A stretch of DNA of 64,000 bases, taken from NCBI RefSeq assembly GCF_004359195.1, contig NZ_CP037954.1, forward strand, positions 1,116,001-1,180,000. Direction: 5' to 3'. The notes under the pieces are model-generated. The model saw only the letters and a list, made by a program, of their open reading frames with translations, had not been told where the DNA came from and did no database searches. This document shows, one piece after another, positions 42,093-51,314 of the stretch (the first letter of the stretch is position 1; every line of letters starts with the position of its first letter). Source of the stretch: Chryseobacterium salivictor (GTDB taxonomy: Bacteria; Bacteroidota; Bacteroidia; Flavobacteriales; Weeksellaceae). Made by a program: the position numbers and the translations under genes.

Positions 42093-42902
42093 TTATAAAT
42101 CTTCAAATTTATCTACAATTTTCTGTGAAACTCCCGTTTTGCTGAAACCACCATCATGGAAAAGATTTTGCATGGTTACTTTTCTCGTTAAATCTGAGAA
42201 AAGACTTACACAATAGTTTGCACAATCCAATGCATCGGCATTTCCAAGCGGAGACATATCATCTGCGAAATTGAAAAAGCCGCTGATACCTTTCACACCA
42301 GCTCCAGCTTTCGTCATTACCGGAGATTGAGAAATGGTATTTACGCGCACTTTTCTGTCGCCCCAATAATATCCGAAACTTCTTGCAATACTTTCCAGGT
42401 ATGATTTGTTGTCTGCCATATCACCGTAGTTCGGGAATACGCGTTGTGCAGCGATATAAGTTAAGGCCAAAATAGAGCCCCATTCGTTCATGATATCTCG
42501 GTCCCAAGCTGCTTTCATTACTTTGTGAAAAGATACCGAAGAAACATCCCAACCTTTTTCTAAGAAATCGTAATTAAGATCAGTATATGATTTTCCTTTT
42601 CTAATGTTTACCGACATTCCAATGGAGTGCAGGATAAAATCAATCTTTCCAAATTTTTCTTCAGCATGAGCAAAAAGTTTATCCAAATCTTCAACAGAAG
42701 TTGCATCTGCAGCAATAACATCTGAACCGGTTTTTTTGGCCAGTTCATCAATTTCTCCCATTCTCATTGCGATTGGTGCGTTGGAAAGAATAAATTCAGC
42801 TCCTTCTTCATGGCATCTTTCTGCAACTTTCCATGCGATCGACTGATCGTTTAAAGCTCCGAAGATAATTCCTTTCTTCCCTTTTAGTAATCCGTATGAC
42901 AT
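42093..42902 (-). CDS. fabI: Enoyl-[acyl-carrier-protein] reductase (NADH)
   Basis: A 269-residue SDR-type enoyl-ACP reductase. Motifs are LKGKKGIIFGALNDQSIAW (cofactor loop), DFILHSIGMSV, and LTYIAAQRVFPNYGDMADNKSYLE with the FabI Tyr-x6-Lys pair (YGDMADNK region). It catalyses the last reduction of the fatty-acid elongation cycle. The ATG used reads MSYGLLKGKKG; an ATG 18 bases upstream is less likely. A -7 element TAAATTTG is at 42925-42918. Confidence 0.94.
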   Translation of the reverse strand: MSYGLLKGKKGIIFGALNDQSIAWKVAERCHEEGAEFILSNAPIAMRMGEIDELAKKTGSDVIAADATSVEDLDKLFAHAEEKFGKIDFILHSIGMSVNIRKGKSYTDLNYDFLEKGWDVSSVSFHKVMKAAWDRDIMNEWGSILALTYIAAQRVFPNYGDMADNKSYLESIARSFGYYWGDRKVRVNTISQSPVMTKAGAGVKGISGFFNFADDMSPLGNADALDCANYCVSLFSDLTRKVTMQNLFHDGGFSKTGVSQKIVDKFEDL

Positions 42903-42917
42903 AATCTTAATTTTAGA

Positions 42918-42925
42918 CAAATTTA
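42918..42925 (-). promoter_or_regulatory. -7 promoter element of fabI
   Basis: TAAATTTG on the minus strand, 15 bases before the start codon. No clear -33 TTG was seen. Confidence 0.5.
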
Positions 42926-42950
42926 AAAAATTTTTATTGTTTAACGCATA

Positions 42951-42983
42951 AAAAAAGAGCCGTAAGTAATACGACTCTTTTTC
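42951..42983 (-). terminator. Terminator of the small helical-protein gene
   Basis: aaagagccgta / tacgactcttt with one G-U on the minus-strand RNA, a 4-5 base loop and a T-run. It lies between the gene at 43000 and fabI. Confidence 0.75.
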
Positions 42984-42999
42984 TTATCTGTTATTTAAT

Positions 43000-43299
43000 T
43001 TAGTTAGTGGATTTTCTAACTTCTGATTTTGCATCTTCTGCAGTATCTTTGGTTTTATCCCAAGCATCATCTGCTACGTCTTTGGTTTTTTCCCATGCGC
43101 TGGAGACGGCATCTTTCGTATCATGCCAAGCATCTGCTACATTTTCTTTCGCTCTTTCCAGCCAACCTTCGTGAGTTGGTTCTGCATTTTTTTCTTTTTG
43201 TTCGCGGATGTAATCTTTGGCTCTGTCAGCATAGTCGCTTACGGTCCATTTTGCTTTTTCTACTGCGTTTTCTGCTTTGTTATAATCCTGTCTGTCCAT
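43000..43299 (-). CDS. Small all-helical hydrophilic protein (CsbD/YtxH/LEA-like)
   Basis: A 99-residue highly charged protein with an 11-residue-type periodicity in its second half (ADAWHDTKDAVSSAWEKTK, DVADDAWDKTKDTAEDAK). This recalls LEA-like or CsbD-type stress proteins. It has no signal peptide or span. It shares style with the protein at 36599-36844. The role may be in desiccation, osmotic or general stress, which is inferred. Confidence 0.75.
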   Translation of the reverse strand: MDRQDYNKAENAVEKAKWTVSDYADRAKDYIREQKEKNAEPTHEGWLERAKENVADAWHDTKDAVSSAWEKTKDVADDAWDKTKDTAEDAKSEVRKSTN

Positions 43300-43487
43300 A
43301 ATAGTAATTTTTAATGTTAATATTTAGTTATTGAAAGTATAATTAGCGGATAACTTGCAAGTTCTATTCCTAAAAAGTCAAATCTTTGTTAAACCTATTA
43401 TAAAGTTTTCTTAAAATTGTGATTTATTGTTTTTCATATCGTCGTTTTAAGACATTTGTTTTCTATTTTTGAAATAAAGTTTAACAC

Positions 43488-44048
43488 ATGGAAGTAGTGC
43501 GCTGCGGTTGGTCGGAAAAAGATGATTTGTATCGGAAATATCATGATGAAGAATGGGGCAAACCTGTTTACGATGATGAAACTATCTTTGAATTTCTGGT
43601 TTTAGAAAGTTTTCAGGCCGGACTTTCCTGGTATACCATTTTGAAGAAAAGAGAAAATTTTAAGGAGTCATTTGATCATTTTAATTACCAGATAATTGCA
43701 GAATATGCTGAGGATAAAGTGGAAGAGTTGATGAATAATACCGGAATTATAAGAAACAGATTAAAGATTTTAGCCACTATAAATAATGCTCAGAAATTTC
43801 AGGAAGTGCAAAAAGAGTTCGGGACTTTTTCAAAATACATCTGGAATTTTGTGGGTGGAAAACCCATTATCAATCACCCTAAAACTTTACAGGACGTTCC
43901 GGCTACGACTGAAATTTCAGATGCTTTGGCAAAAGATTTAAAGAAGCGGGGATTTAAGTTTTTAGGCTCAACCGTGGTTTACGCGCATATGCAGGCAACG
44001 GGCATGGTTGATGATCATGTGGTTGATTGTCACTGCAGCAATTTATAA
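43488..44048 (+). CDS. tag: DNA-3-methyladenine glycosylase I
   Basis: A 186-residue Tag-family glycosylase: RCGWSEKDDLYRKYHDEEWGKPVYDD, then FEFLVLESFQAGLSWYTILKKRENF. The C-terminal zinc-site residues are in MVDDHVVDCHC. It excises 3-methyladenine from alkylated DNA. All hallmark residues and the length fit. A -7-like TATTTTTG lies at 43464-43471. Confidence 0.95.
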   Translation: MEVVRCGWSEKDDLYRKYHDEEWGKPVYDDETIFEFLVLESFQAGLSWYTILKKRENFKESFDHFNYQIIAEYAEDKVEELMNNTGIIRNRLKILATINNAQKFQEVQKEFGTFSKYIWNFVGGKPIINHPKTLQDVPATTEISDALAKDLKKRGFKFLGSTVVYAHMQATGMVDDHVVDCHCSNL

Positions 44049-44085
44049 AATATCGCTTCGAACAATTAGATTCAACTCCATGTTA

Positions 44086-44730
44086 TTAATATCGATCGTT
44101 TAATATTCTCTCAGAGTATTCTTTGCCAATTGTTTTTTCATCAACCAACTTTATAATGTAAAATAGGAATGATGGAGCCTGTTTTATTGGCTGTGGGACT
44201 TTATGTAACGAGTGGCTGTATAATTTGATTTTACCGCTCAAAAGTAATTTAGCATATAATTCATTAACACTCTTTAAATCTTGTTTTGACATTATCTGAA
44301 ATTCAGGATTGAAAATCCTTTGATCAAAACATCTCAACTTTAAATAATTATATTTTCCGATATAATTGCCGGGGCCGAAAAAGCTGGAAGAACCAGGATA
44401 TCTTCTTTCACCTTTATAATAATTCGTATAAAGTTCCATCTTTTGGATTTCCCGGTAGGGGATTTTCTCCTTATTTATTTGAATATAATCTTTTTCAAAA
44501 ATTAAATCTCCGATGATATCTGAATTCAGTTTTTCATAATCGAACATTGTATAAAAGATCAGCGATAATATTGCAACTGATAGAAAAATCAGAATTAAAT
44601 TTAAATAGGAATTTGTCGCTATTTTCAGAATTAAAAAAACTAAGATAAAAAAGCACACGGCAGCCCATTGCGCATTTGTAATTCCACCTATGAAATTTTT
44701 TCTTTTTTGTATAATTTTAAATGTCATCAT
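44086..44730 (-). CDS. Membrane protein with PH-like C-terminal region, unknown function
   Basis: A 214-residue protein with two N-terminal spans (WAAVCFFILVFLILKIA and LILIFLSVAILSLIFYTMF). A soluble beta-rich part follows (LIFEKDYIQINKEKIPYREIQKMELY), reminiscent of bacterial PH-like domains. An in-frame upstream start would begin inside the terminator of the phosphorylase gene, so the double ATG here is preferred. The function is unknown. Confidence 0.7.
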   Translation of the reverse strand: MMTFKIIQKRKNFIGGITNAQWAAVCFFILVFLILKIATNSYLNLILIFLSVAILSLIFYTMFDYEKLNSDIIGDLIFEKDYIQINKEKIPYREIQKMELYTNYYKGERRYPGSSSFFGPGNYIGKYNYLKLRCFDQRIFNPEFQIMSKQDLKSVNELYAKLLLSGKIKLYSHSLHKVPQPIKQAPSFLFYIIKLVDEKTIGKEYSERILNDRY

Positions 44731-44735
44731 AAAAA

Positions 44736-44759
44736 AATGCCGAAGCACTAACTTCGGCA
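44736..44759 (-). terminator. Terminator of the nucleoside phosphorylase gene
   Basis: tgccgaag (44738-44745) / cttcggca (44752-44759) with a 6-base loop. On the minus strand a T-run follows. Confidence 0.85.
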
Positions 44760-44778
44760 AAAATATAGAATGTATATC

Positions 44779-45633
44779 TTATTTAATAATTCTGTCCAAA
44801 ACCCACTCGATCATATTTTTTTCTGAAGCGTGGTGATCGGCGGAAAATTCGCCTCTTCTTCTGTTTGCAATAACAGAATTCACAGTGATTGCTTTGTGTC
44901 CCAGTAATTTAGAAAGTGCGTAGATCGCAGAAGTTTCCATCTCGAAATTGGTAATTCCTAAATCATTTAAAGTTTCCAGGAATTGGTCATCAATTGCTTT
45001 CAAACGCAGCTGTCTTCCCTGTGGTGCGTAGAAACCCGGGAAAGTCGCGGTGTTTCCGTGGTATTTTGCATCCTTATAATATTCGCCCATTTCTTTAGAC
45101 CAATCAGAAAAATACAGCATCGGTTTGATTTTTTCGTAAGGGAATTTTGACATGAAGGTCTTAGAAAATTCATTTTCAAATGCATAATCAGAGTAGAAAT
45201 GCATCAGCCCATCAAGCCCAACCACATTTTCTGTTACCAACATATTGTCAACTTCCACATCAGGATTCACACTTCCACAAGTTCCCATTCTGAATAATTC
45301 CAGAGCCGTATGATCAGTTTTAAACTCTTTGTTTTTCAGATCGATATTCACCAGCGCATCCAGTTCGTTCATTACGATATCGATGTTTTCGGTTCCGATT
45401 CCGGTGGACATTACCGTAATTCTTTCACCGCGCAAGGTTCCGGTATGCGTATAAAATTCTCTTTTGTTTTTTTTGATTTCGATTTTGTCAAAATATTTAG
45501 AAACTTTCGGAACACGGTCCGGATCACCCACCAACATGATTTTTCCGGCAATATCTTCCGGTAATAAGTTTAAGTGATAGACACTTCCGTCGTCATTGAG
45601 CACCAATTCTGATGCAGCTAATTTATTAAGCAT
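44779..45633 (-). CDS. Nucleoside phosphorylase (uridine phosphorylase-like)
   Basis: A 284-residue NP-I family phosphorylase. It has MLVGDPDRVPKVSKYFD, then MSTGIGTENIDIVMNELDAL (phosphate site), RMGTCGSVNPD and NFEMETSAIYALSKLLGHKAIT (ribose-binding Glu-Met-Glu). It splits uridine or a related nucleoside with phosphate for base salvage. Exact base specificity cannot be settled by reading. Confidence 0.9.
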   Translation of the reverse strand: MLNKLAASELVLNDDGSVYHLNLLPEDIAGKIMLVGDPDRVPKVSKYFDKIEIKKNKREFYTHTGTLRGERITVMSTGIGTENIDIVMNELDALVNIDLKNKEFKTDHTALELFRMGTCGSVNPDVEVDNMLVTENVVGLDGLMHFYSDYAFENEFSKTFMSKFPYEKIKPMLYFSDWSKEMGEYYKDAKYHGNTATFPGFYAPQGRQLRLKAIDDQFLETLNDLGITNFEMETSAIYALSKLLGHKAITVNSVIANRRRGEFSADHHASEKNMIEWVLDRIIK

Positions 45634-45719
45634 ATTCTATTTTTTATTTTTTTAATTATTGTTTCGCAGGCTTTCCGTCTTGCGTTCCCAGCGGTCTTTT
45701 ATTTCCTATCCGTCTTTTA

Positions 45720-46043
45720 TTAACCGCCGACCCGTTTCGTTTTATAGCCCATCTCTTTCAGGATGACCATTATTTTATCGCGGTTGTCTCCCTGGATGAT
45801 AATTATGCCGTCTTTTTCAGAACCGCCAATTCCTAAGGTAGTTTTTATTTTCTTGGAAATTTTTTTCAGGGCGTCTTCACTGCCTTCGAAGCCTTCAACT
45901 AAAGTTACCGGTTTACCATGTCTTCCCTTTTTTTCAAATTTACAGATGAGCGGTTCTTTCTGCACGAATTTCTCTACCGGCATTTCGAAATCCTGTTCTT
46001 CGTGATCAGGGAATATATTTTTGAGTTGATCTCTTAAATCCAT
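45720..46043 (-). CDS. SUI1/eIF1-like protein (YciH type)
   Basis: A 107-residue protein with the SUI1 core: EKKGRHGKPVTLVEGFEGSEDALKKISKKIKTTLGIGGSEKDGIIIIQGDNRDKI is present as consecutive motifs GRHGKPVT, TTLGIGGS and IIIQGDNRDKI. Bacterial YciH resembles eukaryotic eIF1 and can check start-codon/initiator tRNA fidelity. It lies ~85 bases upstream (same strand) of the phosphorylase gene. Confidence 0.9.
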   Translation of the reverse strand: MDLRDQLKNIFPDHEEQDFEMPVEKFVQKEPLICKFEKKGRHGKPVTLVEGFEGSEDALKKISKKIKTTLGIGGSEKDGIIIIQGDNRDKIMVILKEMGYKTKRVGG

Positions 46044-46382
46044 CTAACAAAATTAATAAATTAATATGGGTTTTCATCTCAAACTAATTCTTTTCCAAGC
46101 AGAAAATACAATTAATGATGTTTTCATCTACGTATCTCCTTTTTTAATCATCATGAAGATTTTTTAACGCAATGGCGTAAAGATTTCATTTTACCAACAG
46201 GCTGTTTTTCATTCTTCTTTTACACTTAGCAGGGGTAGAAAAATATATCTTTATTATTATTAATTGCAGATATACCTATTTTCATTCATTTCAATTGATA
46301 TAATCATAAAATATTCATAAAATTTAAGTTTGGTTCGTTTTGTTCAGAACTAATTTATATTTTTGCAGATTAAATTAAAATA
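46044..46382. other. Intergenic region before the efflux operon
   Basis: About 340 bases between divergent genes, AT-rich, with no reading frame of note. A plus-strand -7 element TATTTTTG lies at 46358-46365, 18 bases before the GbsR/MarR gene; TTG candidates are at non-ideal spacing. It presumably carries control sites of the efflux operon. Confidence 0.5.
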
Positions 46383-46829
46383 ATGATACAAATCGACAAG
46401 GCCTTATTTTGTGATATGGTCAAGTTTTATGGGGAAGCCTTCCATTTGCCGCCACTTGCTGCAAAAATCTATTCATATCTGATTTTCGATTTTGAGAGGG
46501 AAGGCGTTTCTTTTGATGAATTTGTAGTGGTTTTTTCGGCCAGCAAAAGTTCCATTTCATCAAATCTTAATTTACTCCTGAATCTTAATATCATTACCGA
46601 CTTTAATAAAATCGATGAAAGGAAACGGTTTTTTGTGATGAATGAAAAATACATGAAAATTCGTTTCGAAGAAATTATCGAAAAAATGGAAAGTGAATTA
46701 TCGCTTTTAAATAAGCTGAAAGCCTTCCGCAACACCAGTGACGAAAATGCATTGCGAAAGTTTGAGGTTTACAGTAACCTTTTTAATAAAAGTATTACTA
46801 ATATAAAAGATACGCTTGATCAACTTTAA
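46383..46829 (+). CDS. GbsR/MarR-type winged-helix regulator
   Basis: A 148-residue protein. The wHTH reads LPPLAAKIYSYLIFDFEREGVSFDEFVVVFSASKSSISSNLNLLLNLNII, followed by the wing DERKRFFVMN. A C-terminal coiled-coil dimerisation helix follows (EEIIEKMESELSLLNKLKAF). This is the GbsR/MarR layout. It is the first gene of the RND efflux operon and most likely represses it until an inducer binds. Confidence 0.88.
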   Translation: MIQIDKALFCDMVKFYGEAFHLPPLAAKIYSYLIFDFEREGVSFDEFVVVFSASKSSISSNLNLLLNLNIITDFNKIDERKRFFVMNEKYMKIRFEEIIEKMESELSLLNKLKAFRNTSDENALRKFEVYSNLFNKSITNIKDTLDQL

Positions 46830-46893
46830 ATAATACGAAATCCAACTTCATTTAGAGAAAAATCCGGTGAAGTTTCATTATAAAATTAAATTT

Positions 46894-48123
46894 ATGAAAA
46901 ATAAAATTATTTTATTGTCTTTCGCTGCTTTGTCGGTTTTATCCTGCAAAAAAGAAGACGGTAAACCTGCTCAAGGCCCAAAAGTTGTGACAACCGTTGC
47001 GGTTGAAAATAGAAATGTGACCGGGTATTCTAAGTTTCCGGCAAGCATCGAAGGCCGTGTAAACAACGATGTCCGTGCAAAAATGCAGGGATATATCACG
47101 CAGGTTTTGGTAGATGAAGGGCAGTATGTTACGAAAGGTCAGCCATTGTTCCGTTTAGAAACTAATTCATTAAGTCAGTCTGCAAATGCTGCAAAAGCAG
47201 GAGTAGGTGCGGCGCAATCCAGCGTTTCTGCCGCAGGTGCCAACGTAAAAGCTGCGCAGTCTGCAGTAAGCGCAGCGCAGGTAGAGGTGAATAAACTGAA
47301 ACCTTTGGTAGAAAAAAATATTATCAGTAATGTACAGCTGCAAACTGCAGAAGCGAATCTGGCGAGGGCCCAGGCTCAGGTTGCCCAGGCTGTTGCCGCT
47401 AAGCAACAGGCTTCTGCTGGCGTTGCCCAGGCCCAGGCTAATTACCAAGGTGCTCAGGCAAATGTTGATTACTCTGTGATCCGTGCTCCCATTTCTGGAG
47501 TGATTGGTAAAATTAATTTCCGTACCGGAAGTTTGGTTGGTCCCGGAGATCCGATGCCTATTTCCACCGTTTCGGATACCAGCGAGTTGTATGCCTATTT
47601 TTCAATGAACGAAAAGCAATATCTTGATTTTCTGAAAAATTCTGTCGGAGCGACTGTTCCCGAAAAAATAAAAAACATGCCGTCCATCGAACTATTATTG
47701 GCAAATGGCGATTTATATGAAGAGAAAGGTTACGTGAAAGCAGTGACCGGGCAAATCGATGCCAACACAGGAAGTATTCAGTTCCGGGTTTCTTTCCCCA
47801 ATCCGAAAAAATTATTGAGCAACGGAAATAGCGGAACGGTTAGAATTCCGATTACATATGATAATGCATTGGTCATCCCTGAAAGTGCTACTATTGAGCA
47901 ACAAGGTTTGGTTTACATTTATAAAGTAAAACAAGATACTGCGAAGAGTGCTGTGATTTCCGTAATCGATCGTGTGAATAATATGGTCGTTATAAAAGAT
48001 GGAGCCCAGAAAGGAGATGTCGTTGTTGCGGAAGGTGTGGGAACTTTAAAATCTGGAAGTCTGGTAAAACCACAACCGAAGAAATTTGATGATATTATTA
48101 ATGCCATAAAACCGATTTTCTAA
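46894..48123 (+). CDS. RND efflux periplasmic adaptor (AcrA/MexA-like lipoprotein)
   Basis: A 409-residue membrane-fusion protein with lipoprotein signal (FAALSVLSC). The lipoyl half RAKMQGYITQVLVDEGQYVTKGQPLF precedes a long Ala/Gln-rich coiled-coil hairpin (residues ~95-190). The second lipoyl half (DYSVIRAPISGVIGKINFRTGSLV), beta-barrel and membrane-proximal domains follow. It bridges the inner-membrane pump and the outer-membrane channel. The ATG is preferred to a GTG 27 bases upstream because the signal then has normal length. The pump gene follows after 4 bases. Confidence 0.93.
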   Translation: MKNKIILLSFAALSVLSCKKEDGKPAQGPKVVTTVAVENRNVTGYSKFPASIEGRVNNDVRAKMQGYITQVLVDEGQYVTKGQPLFRLETNSLSQSANAAKAGVGAAQSSVSAAGANVKAAQSAVSAAQVEVNKLKPLVEKNIISNVQLQTAEANLARAQAQVAQAVAAKQQASAGVAQAQANYQGAQANVDYSVIRAPISGVIGKINFRTGSLVGPGDPMPISTVSDTSELYAYFSMNEKQYLDFLKNSVGATVPEKIKNMPSIELLLANGDLYEEKGYVKAVTGQIDANTGSIQFRVSFPNPKKLLSNGNSGTVRIPITYDNALVIPESATIEQQGLVYIYKVKQDTAKSAVISVIDRVNNMVVIKDGAQKGDVVVAEGVGTLKSGSLVKPQPKKFDDIINAIKPIF

Positions 48124-48127
48124 CAAG

Positions 48128-51100
48128 ATGATAAAAAAATTTATAAACAGACCGGTTTTATCAACGGTAATTTCCATCATGATTGTTATTTTGGGAATTC
48201 TGGGATTAATTTCTTTACCGGTCACACAGTATCCAGATATTGCACCGCCAACGGTGCGTATCTCTGCAAACTATACCGGAGCCAATGCGCAAACGGTAAT
48301 GAACAGTGTAGTTATTCCGATTGAAGAACAAGTAAATGGAGTAGAAGGAATGGATTACATTTCTTCATCTGCCGGCAACAACGGTTCTGCTTCGATTCAA
48401 ATTTTCTTTAAACAGGGAATTGATCCAGATATCGCAGCGGTAAACGTTCAGAATCAGGTTCAGCGTGCCATTCCGCTTCTTCCTTCTGAGGTGACGAGAT
48501 CTGGAGTACAGGTGAGCAAGCAGCAGACGAGTGCTTTGATGTTTCTTTCTTTCTACACGGCAAATCCTAACTTAGATGAGGTTTGGTTGCAGAATTATTT
48601 GAACATTAATGTTATCCCAGAATTAAAAAGGGTTAATGGTGTCGGTGATGCCCAGGTTTTTGGTGGAAAAAATTATTCCATGAGAATTTGGCTGGATCCT
48701 GCGAAAATGGCAGCCTATGGTTTGGAGCCATCAGAAGTTTCTGCCGCAATTAATGATCAATCGAGAGAAGCAGCTGCAGGTGCCTTAGGTGAAAATAGTG
48801 GAGGATCATTCCAGTATATTATTACCTACAAAGGAAAATATAATGAAGTTGATGAATTTGACAATATTATTCTCCGTGCACTTGGTAATGGGGAATATCT
48901 CCGGTTAAAGGATGTGGCAGAAATTAAACTGGATTCACAATCTTATGCTGGAATTGGTGAAAGTAATGGTAACCGCTCCATCAGTATGGGGATTTTCCAA
49001 ACACCAGGCTCTAATGCGCAGGATATTATTAACAATATAAAAGTCTTATTAAAAGAAACGGAAAAAACTTTGCCCGAAGGAGTTGGTTATAATATCAACT
49101 TTGATACGAATGAATTCTTAGATGCCTCAATTCAAAAAGTAGTTACTACCTTATTAGAAGCATTTGTCTTGGTATTCCTGGTCGTCTTCTTATTTCTACA
49201 GGATTTCAGATCGACTCTAATTCCGGCGATTGCCGTCCCGGTTTCGATTATTGGTACCTTCTTTTTTCTGAATTTATTCGGATACTCCATTAACTTATTA
49301 ACGCTTTTTGCCCTGGTTCTTGCCATTGGAATTGTAGTTGATGATGCAATTGTTGTGGTAGAGGCCGTTCACGCAAAAATGGAAGGTGGTATTACCGATG
49401 CAAAAAAAGCTACCGTGGAAGCGATGGACGAAATTACTGGTGCGATTATCTCAATTACTTTGGTAATGGCGGCGGTATTTATCCCTGTAACTTTCCTTAC
49501 TGGTCCGACAGGAGTTTTCTACCAGCAATTCGGAATCACCTTAATTATTGCGATTTTAATTTCAGCCGTCAACGCTTTGACTTTAAGCCCAGTGCTTTGT
49601 GCTATGTTTTTGAAACCGCCTGCTCATCATACGAAAGAATATGCGAATATGAATTTCATGCAAAAATTCTTTTCTAAATTTAATGCAGGATTTAATGCTG
49701 GAACAAAAAAATATGGTCAATCCTTTAATTTCATTTTAAGAAATAAATGGATGAGTTTATTGGTCATCTTTGCTGCCGGAGCAGTCACTTTTTGGTGGGC
49801 GAGTTCTACCATGCCGACAGGGTTTATCCCGAAGGAAGACCGTGGAATTTTATTTACAGACGTGCAACTGCCACCGGGTGCATCATTGGAAAGAACCTAT
49901 AATGTTTTATCAGATCTTCAAAAAGAAGCAAGAAAAATTCCGGGCGTTCTAAACGTAACCTTTACGGCGAGTCGCGGATTTATGTCTGGATCCGGTTCAA
50001 ATGTCGGTCAGGCTTTCATTAAGTTGAAACCATTTGATGAGCGTGGAAAAGCGGACGGTCAAAGTATTGATGAAATTACCGGGCGTTTATTTGGAATCAC
50101 CAGTAAATATCCCGACGCAAAAATTATTTTCTTCTCCCCACCAAGTGTTCCTGGATTTGGAACGAGTGACGGATTTTCGACTGTTTTACTTGATAAATCT
50201 GGTGGCGATATTAATGAACTAAGTAAAGTCACTCAGAGTTTTGTGGGTGCTTTAATGCAAAGGCCGGAAATTCAGTTCGCCTCAACCTCATTTAATACCA
50301 ACTATCCACAATATCAAATGGTGGTAAATGTGCCTAGAGCAAAAGAAAGTGGGGTTACATTGAACAGTATTTTAACTACGATGCAAGGTTATATTGGTGG
50401 GATTTACTCTTCTGATTTCACCAAATACGGAAAGCAGTTTCGGGTAATGATTCAAGCTTTGCCGAATGACAGAAAATCTCCCGAAAACTTAAATTCTATA
50501 TTTGTTAGAACTGCCTCTGGAAGCATGGCACCTATTTCACAGTTTGTTACTTTGGAAAAAAGCTTTGGGCCACAGTCGCTCGAGCGGTACAACCTATTTA
50601 CCTCGGTAGCCATTAATGGTTCCAGTAATCCTGGTTTTTCTACCGGAGACGCCATTAAAGCGGTTCAAGAAGTTGCAGCAGAGAATTTGCCGGCCAATTA
50701 TGATGTTGAATTTACCGGTTTGACAAAAGAAGAAATGAAAGCAGGGTCGCAAACTTATGTGGTGTTTTTATTGAGTTTCCTATTTATTTATTTTATTTTG
50801 GCTGCTCAGTATGAAAGTTACCTGTTGCCTTTCTCTGTGATCTTTTCACTTCCTTTAGGGGTAATAGGTGCTTTTTTCGGACAAAGGATTTTCGGGTTGG
50901 AGAATAATATTTATTTCCAGATTGCCATTATTATGTTGATTGGATTGCTGGCTAAGAACGCGATTCTGATCGTTGAGTTTGCAGTTCAGCGGCGTCATCA
51001 TGGGGAATCAATTGCCATGTCGGCGATTAATGCGGCAAAAGCCAGGTTAAGACCGATTCTGATGACCTCTTTCGCCTTTATCTTTGGGATGGTTCCCTTG

Positions 51101-51280
51101 GTTTTTGCAACCGGAATTGGGTCTGTGGGTAACCGTTCCATTGCGACGGGTGCTGCATCAGGATTATTAATCGGGACTTTCTTTGGGTTGATTGCCATTC
51201 CTGTATTGTACGTTATTTTCCAGTATCTGCAGGAGAAAGTAGTGCCATTGAAAGACAAAGAAATCAACCTCGGAGAATAA
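48128..51280 (+). CDS. RND multidrug efflux permease (AcrB/HAE1-like)
   Basis: A 1050-residue HAE1-type RND pump: MIKKFINRPVLSTVISIMIV, two large periplasmic porter loops and 12 spans. The TM4 proton-relay motif is ALVLAIGIVVDDAIVVVEAV with two Asp; the TM10 Lys is in GLLAKNAILIVEFA. It exports drugs or other amphiphiles using the proton gradient. It lies between the adaptor and channel genes. Length and motifs are complete. Confidence 0.95.
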   Translation: MIKKFINRPVLSTVISIMIVILGILGLISLPVTQYPDIAPPTVRISANYTGANAQTVMNSVVIPIEEQVNGVEGMDYISSSAGNNGSASIQIFFKQGIDPDIAAVNVQNQVQRAIPLLPSEVTRSGVQVSKQQTSALMFLSFYTANPNLDEVWLQNYLNINVIPELKRVNGVGDAQVFGGKNYSMRIWLDPAKMAAYGLEPSEVSAAINDQSREAAAGALGENSGGSFQYIITYKGKYNEVDEFDNIILRALGNGEYLRLKDVAEIKLDSQSYAGIGESNGNRSISMGIFQTPGSNAQDIINNIKVLLKETEKTLPEGVGYNINFDTNEFLDASIQKVVTTLLEAFVLVFLVVFLFLQDFRSTLIPAIAVPVSIIGTFFFLNLFGYSINLLTLFALVLAIGIVVDDAIVVVEAVHAKMEGGITDAKKATVEAMDEITGAIISITLVMAAVFIPVTFLTGPTGVFYQQFGITLIIAILISAVNALTLSPVLCAMFLKPPAHHTKEYANMNFMQKFFSKFNAGFNAGTKKYGQSFNFILRNKWMSLLVIFAAGAVTFWWASSTMPTGFIPKEDRGILFTDVQLPPGASLERTYNVLSDLQKEARKIPGVLNVTFTASRGFMSGSGSNVGQAFIKLKPFDERGKADGQSIDEITGRLFGITSKYPDAKIIFFSPPSVPGFGTSDGFSTVLLDKSGGDINELSKVTQSFVGALMQRPEIQFASTSFNTNYPQYQMVVNVPRAKESGVTLNSILTTMQGYIGGIYSSDFTKYGKQFRVMIQALPNDRKSPENLNSIFVRTASGSMAPISQFVTLEKSFGPQSLERYNLFTSVAINGSSNPGFSTGDAIKAVQEVAAENLPANYDVEFTGLTKEEMKAGSQTYVVFLLSFLFIYFILAAQYESYLLPFSVIFSLPLGVIGAFFGQRIFGLENNIYFQIAIIMLIGLLAKNAILIVEFAVQRRHHGESIAMSAINAAKARLRPILMTSFAFIFGMVPLVFATGIGSVGNRSIATGAASGLLIGTFFGLIAIPVLYVIFQYLQEKVVPLKDKEINLGE

Positions 51281-51314
51281 TTGAAAGTCAAAAACTTTTA
51301 AGAAAATTAAAAAA

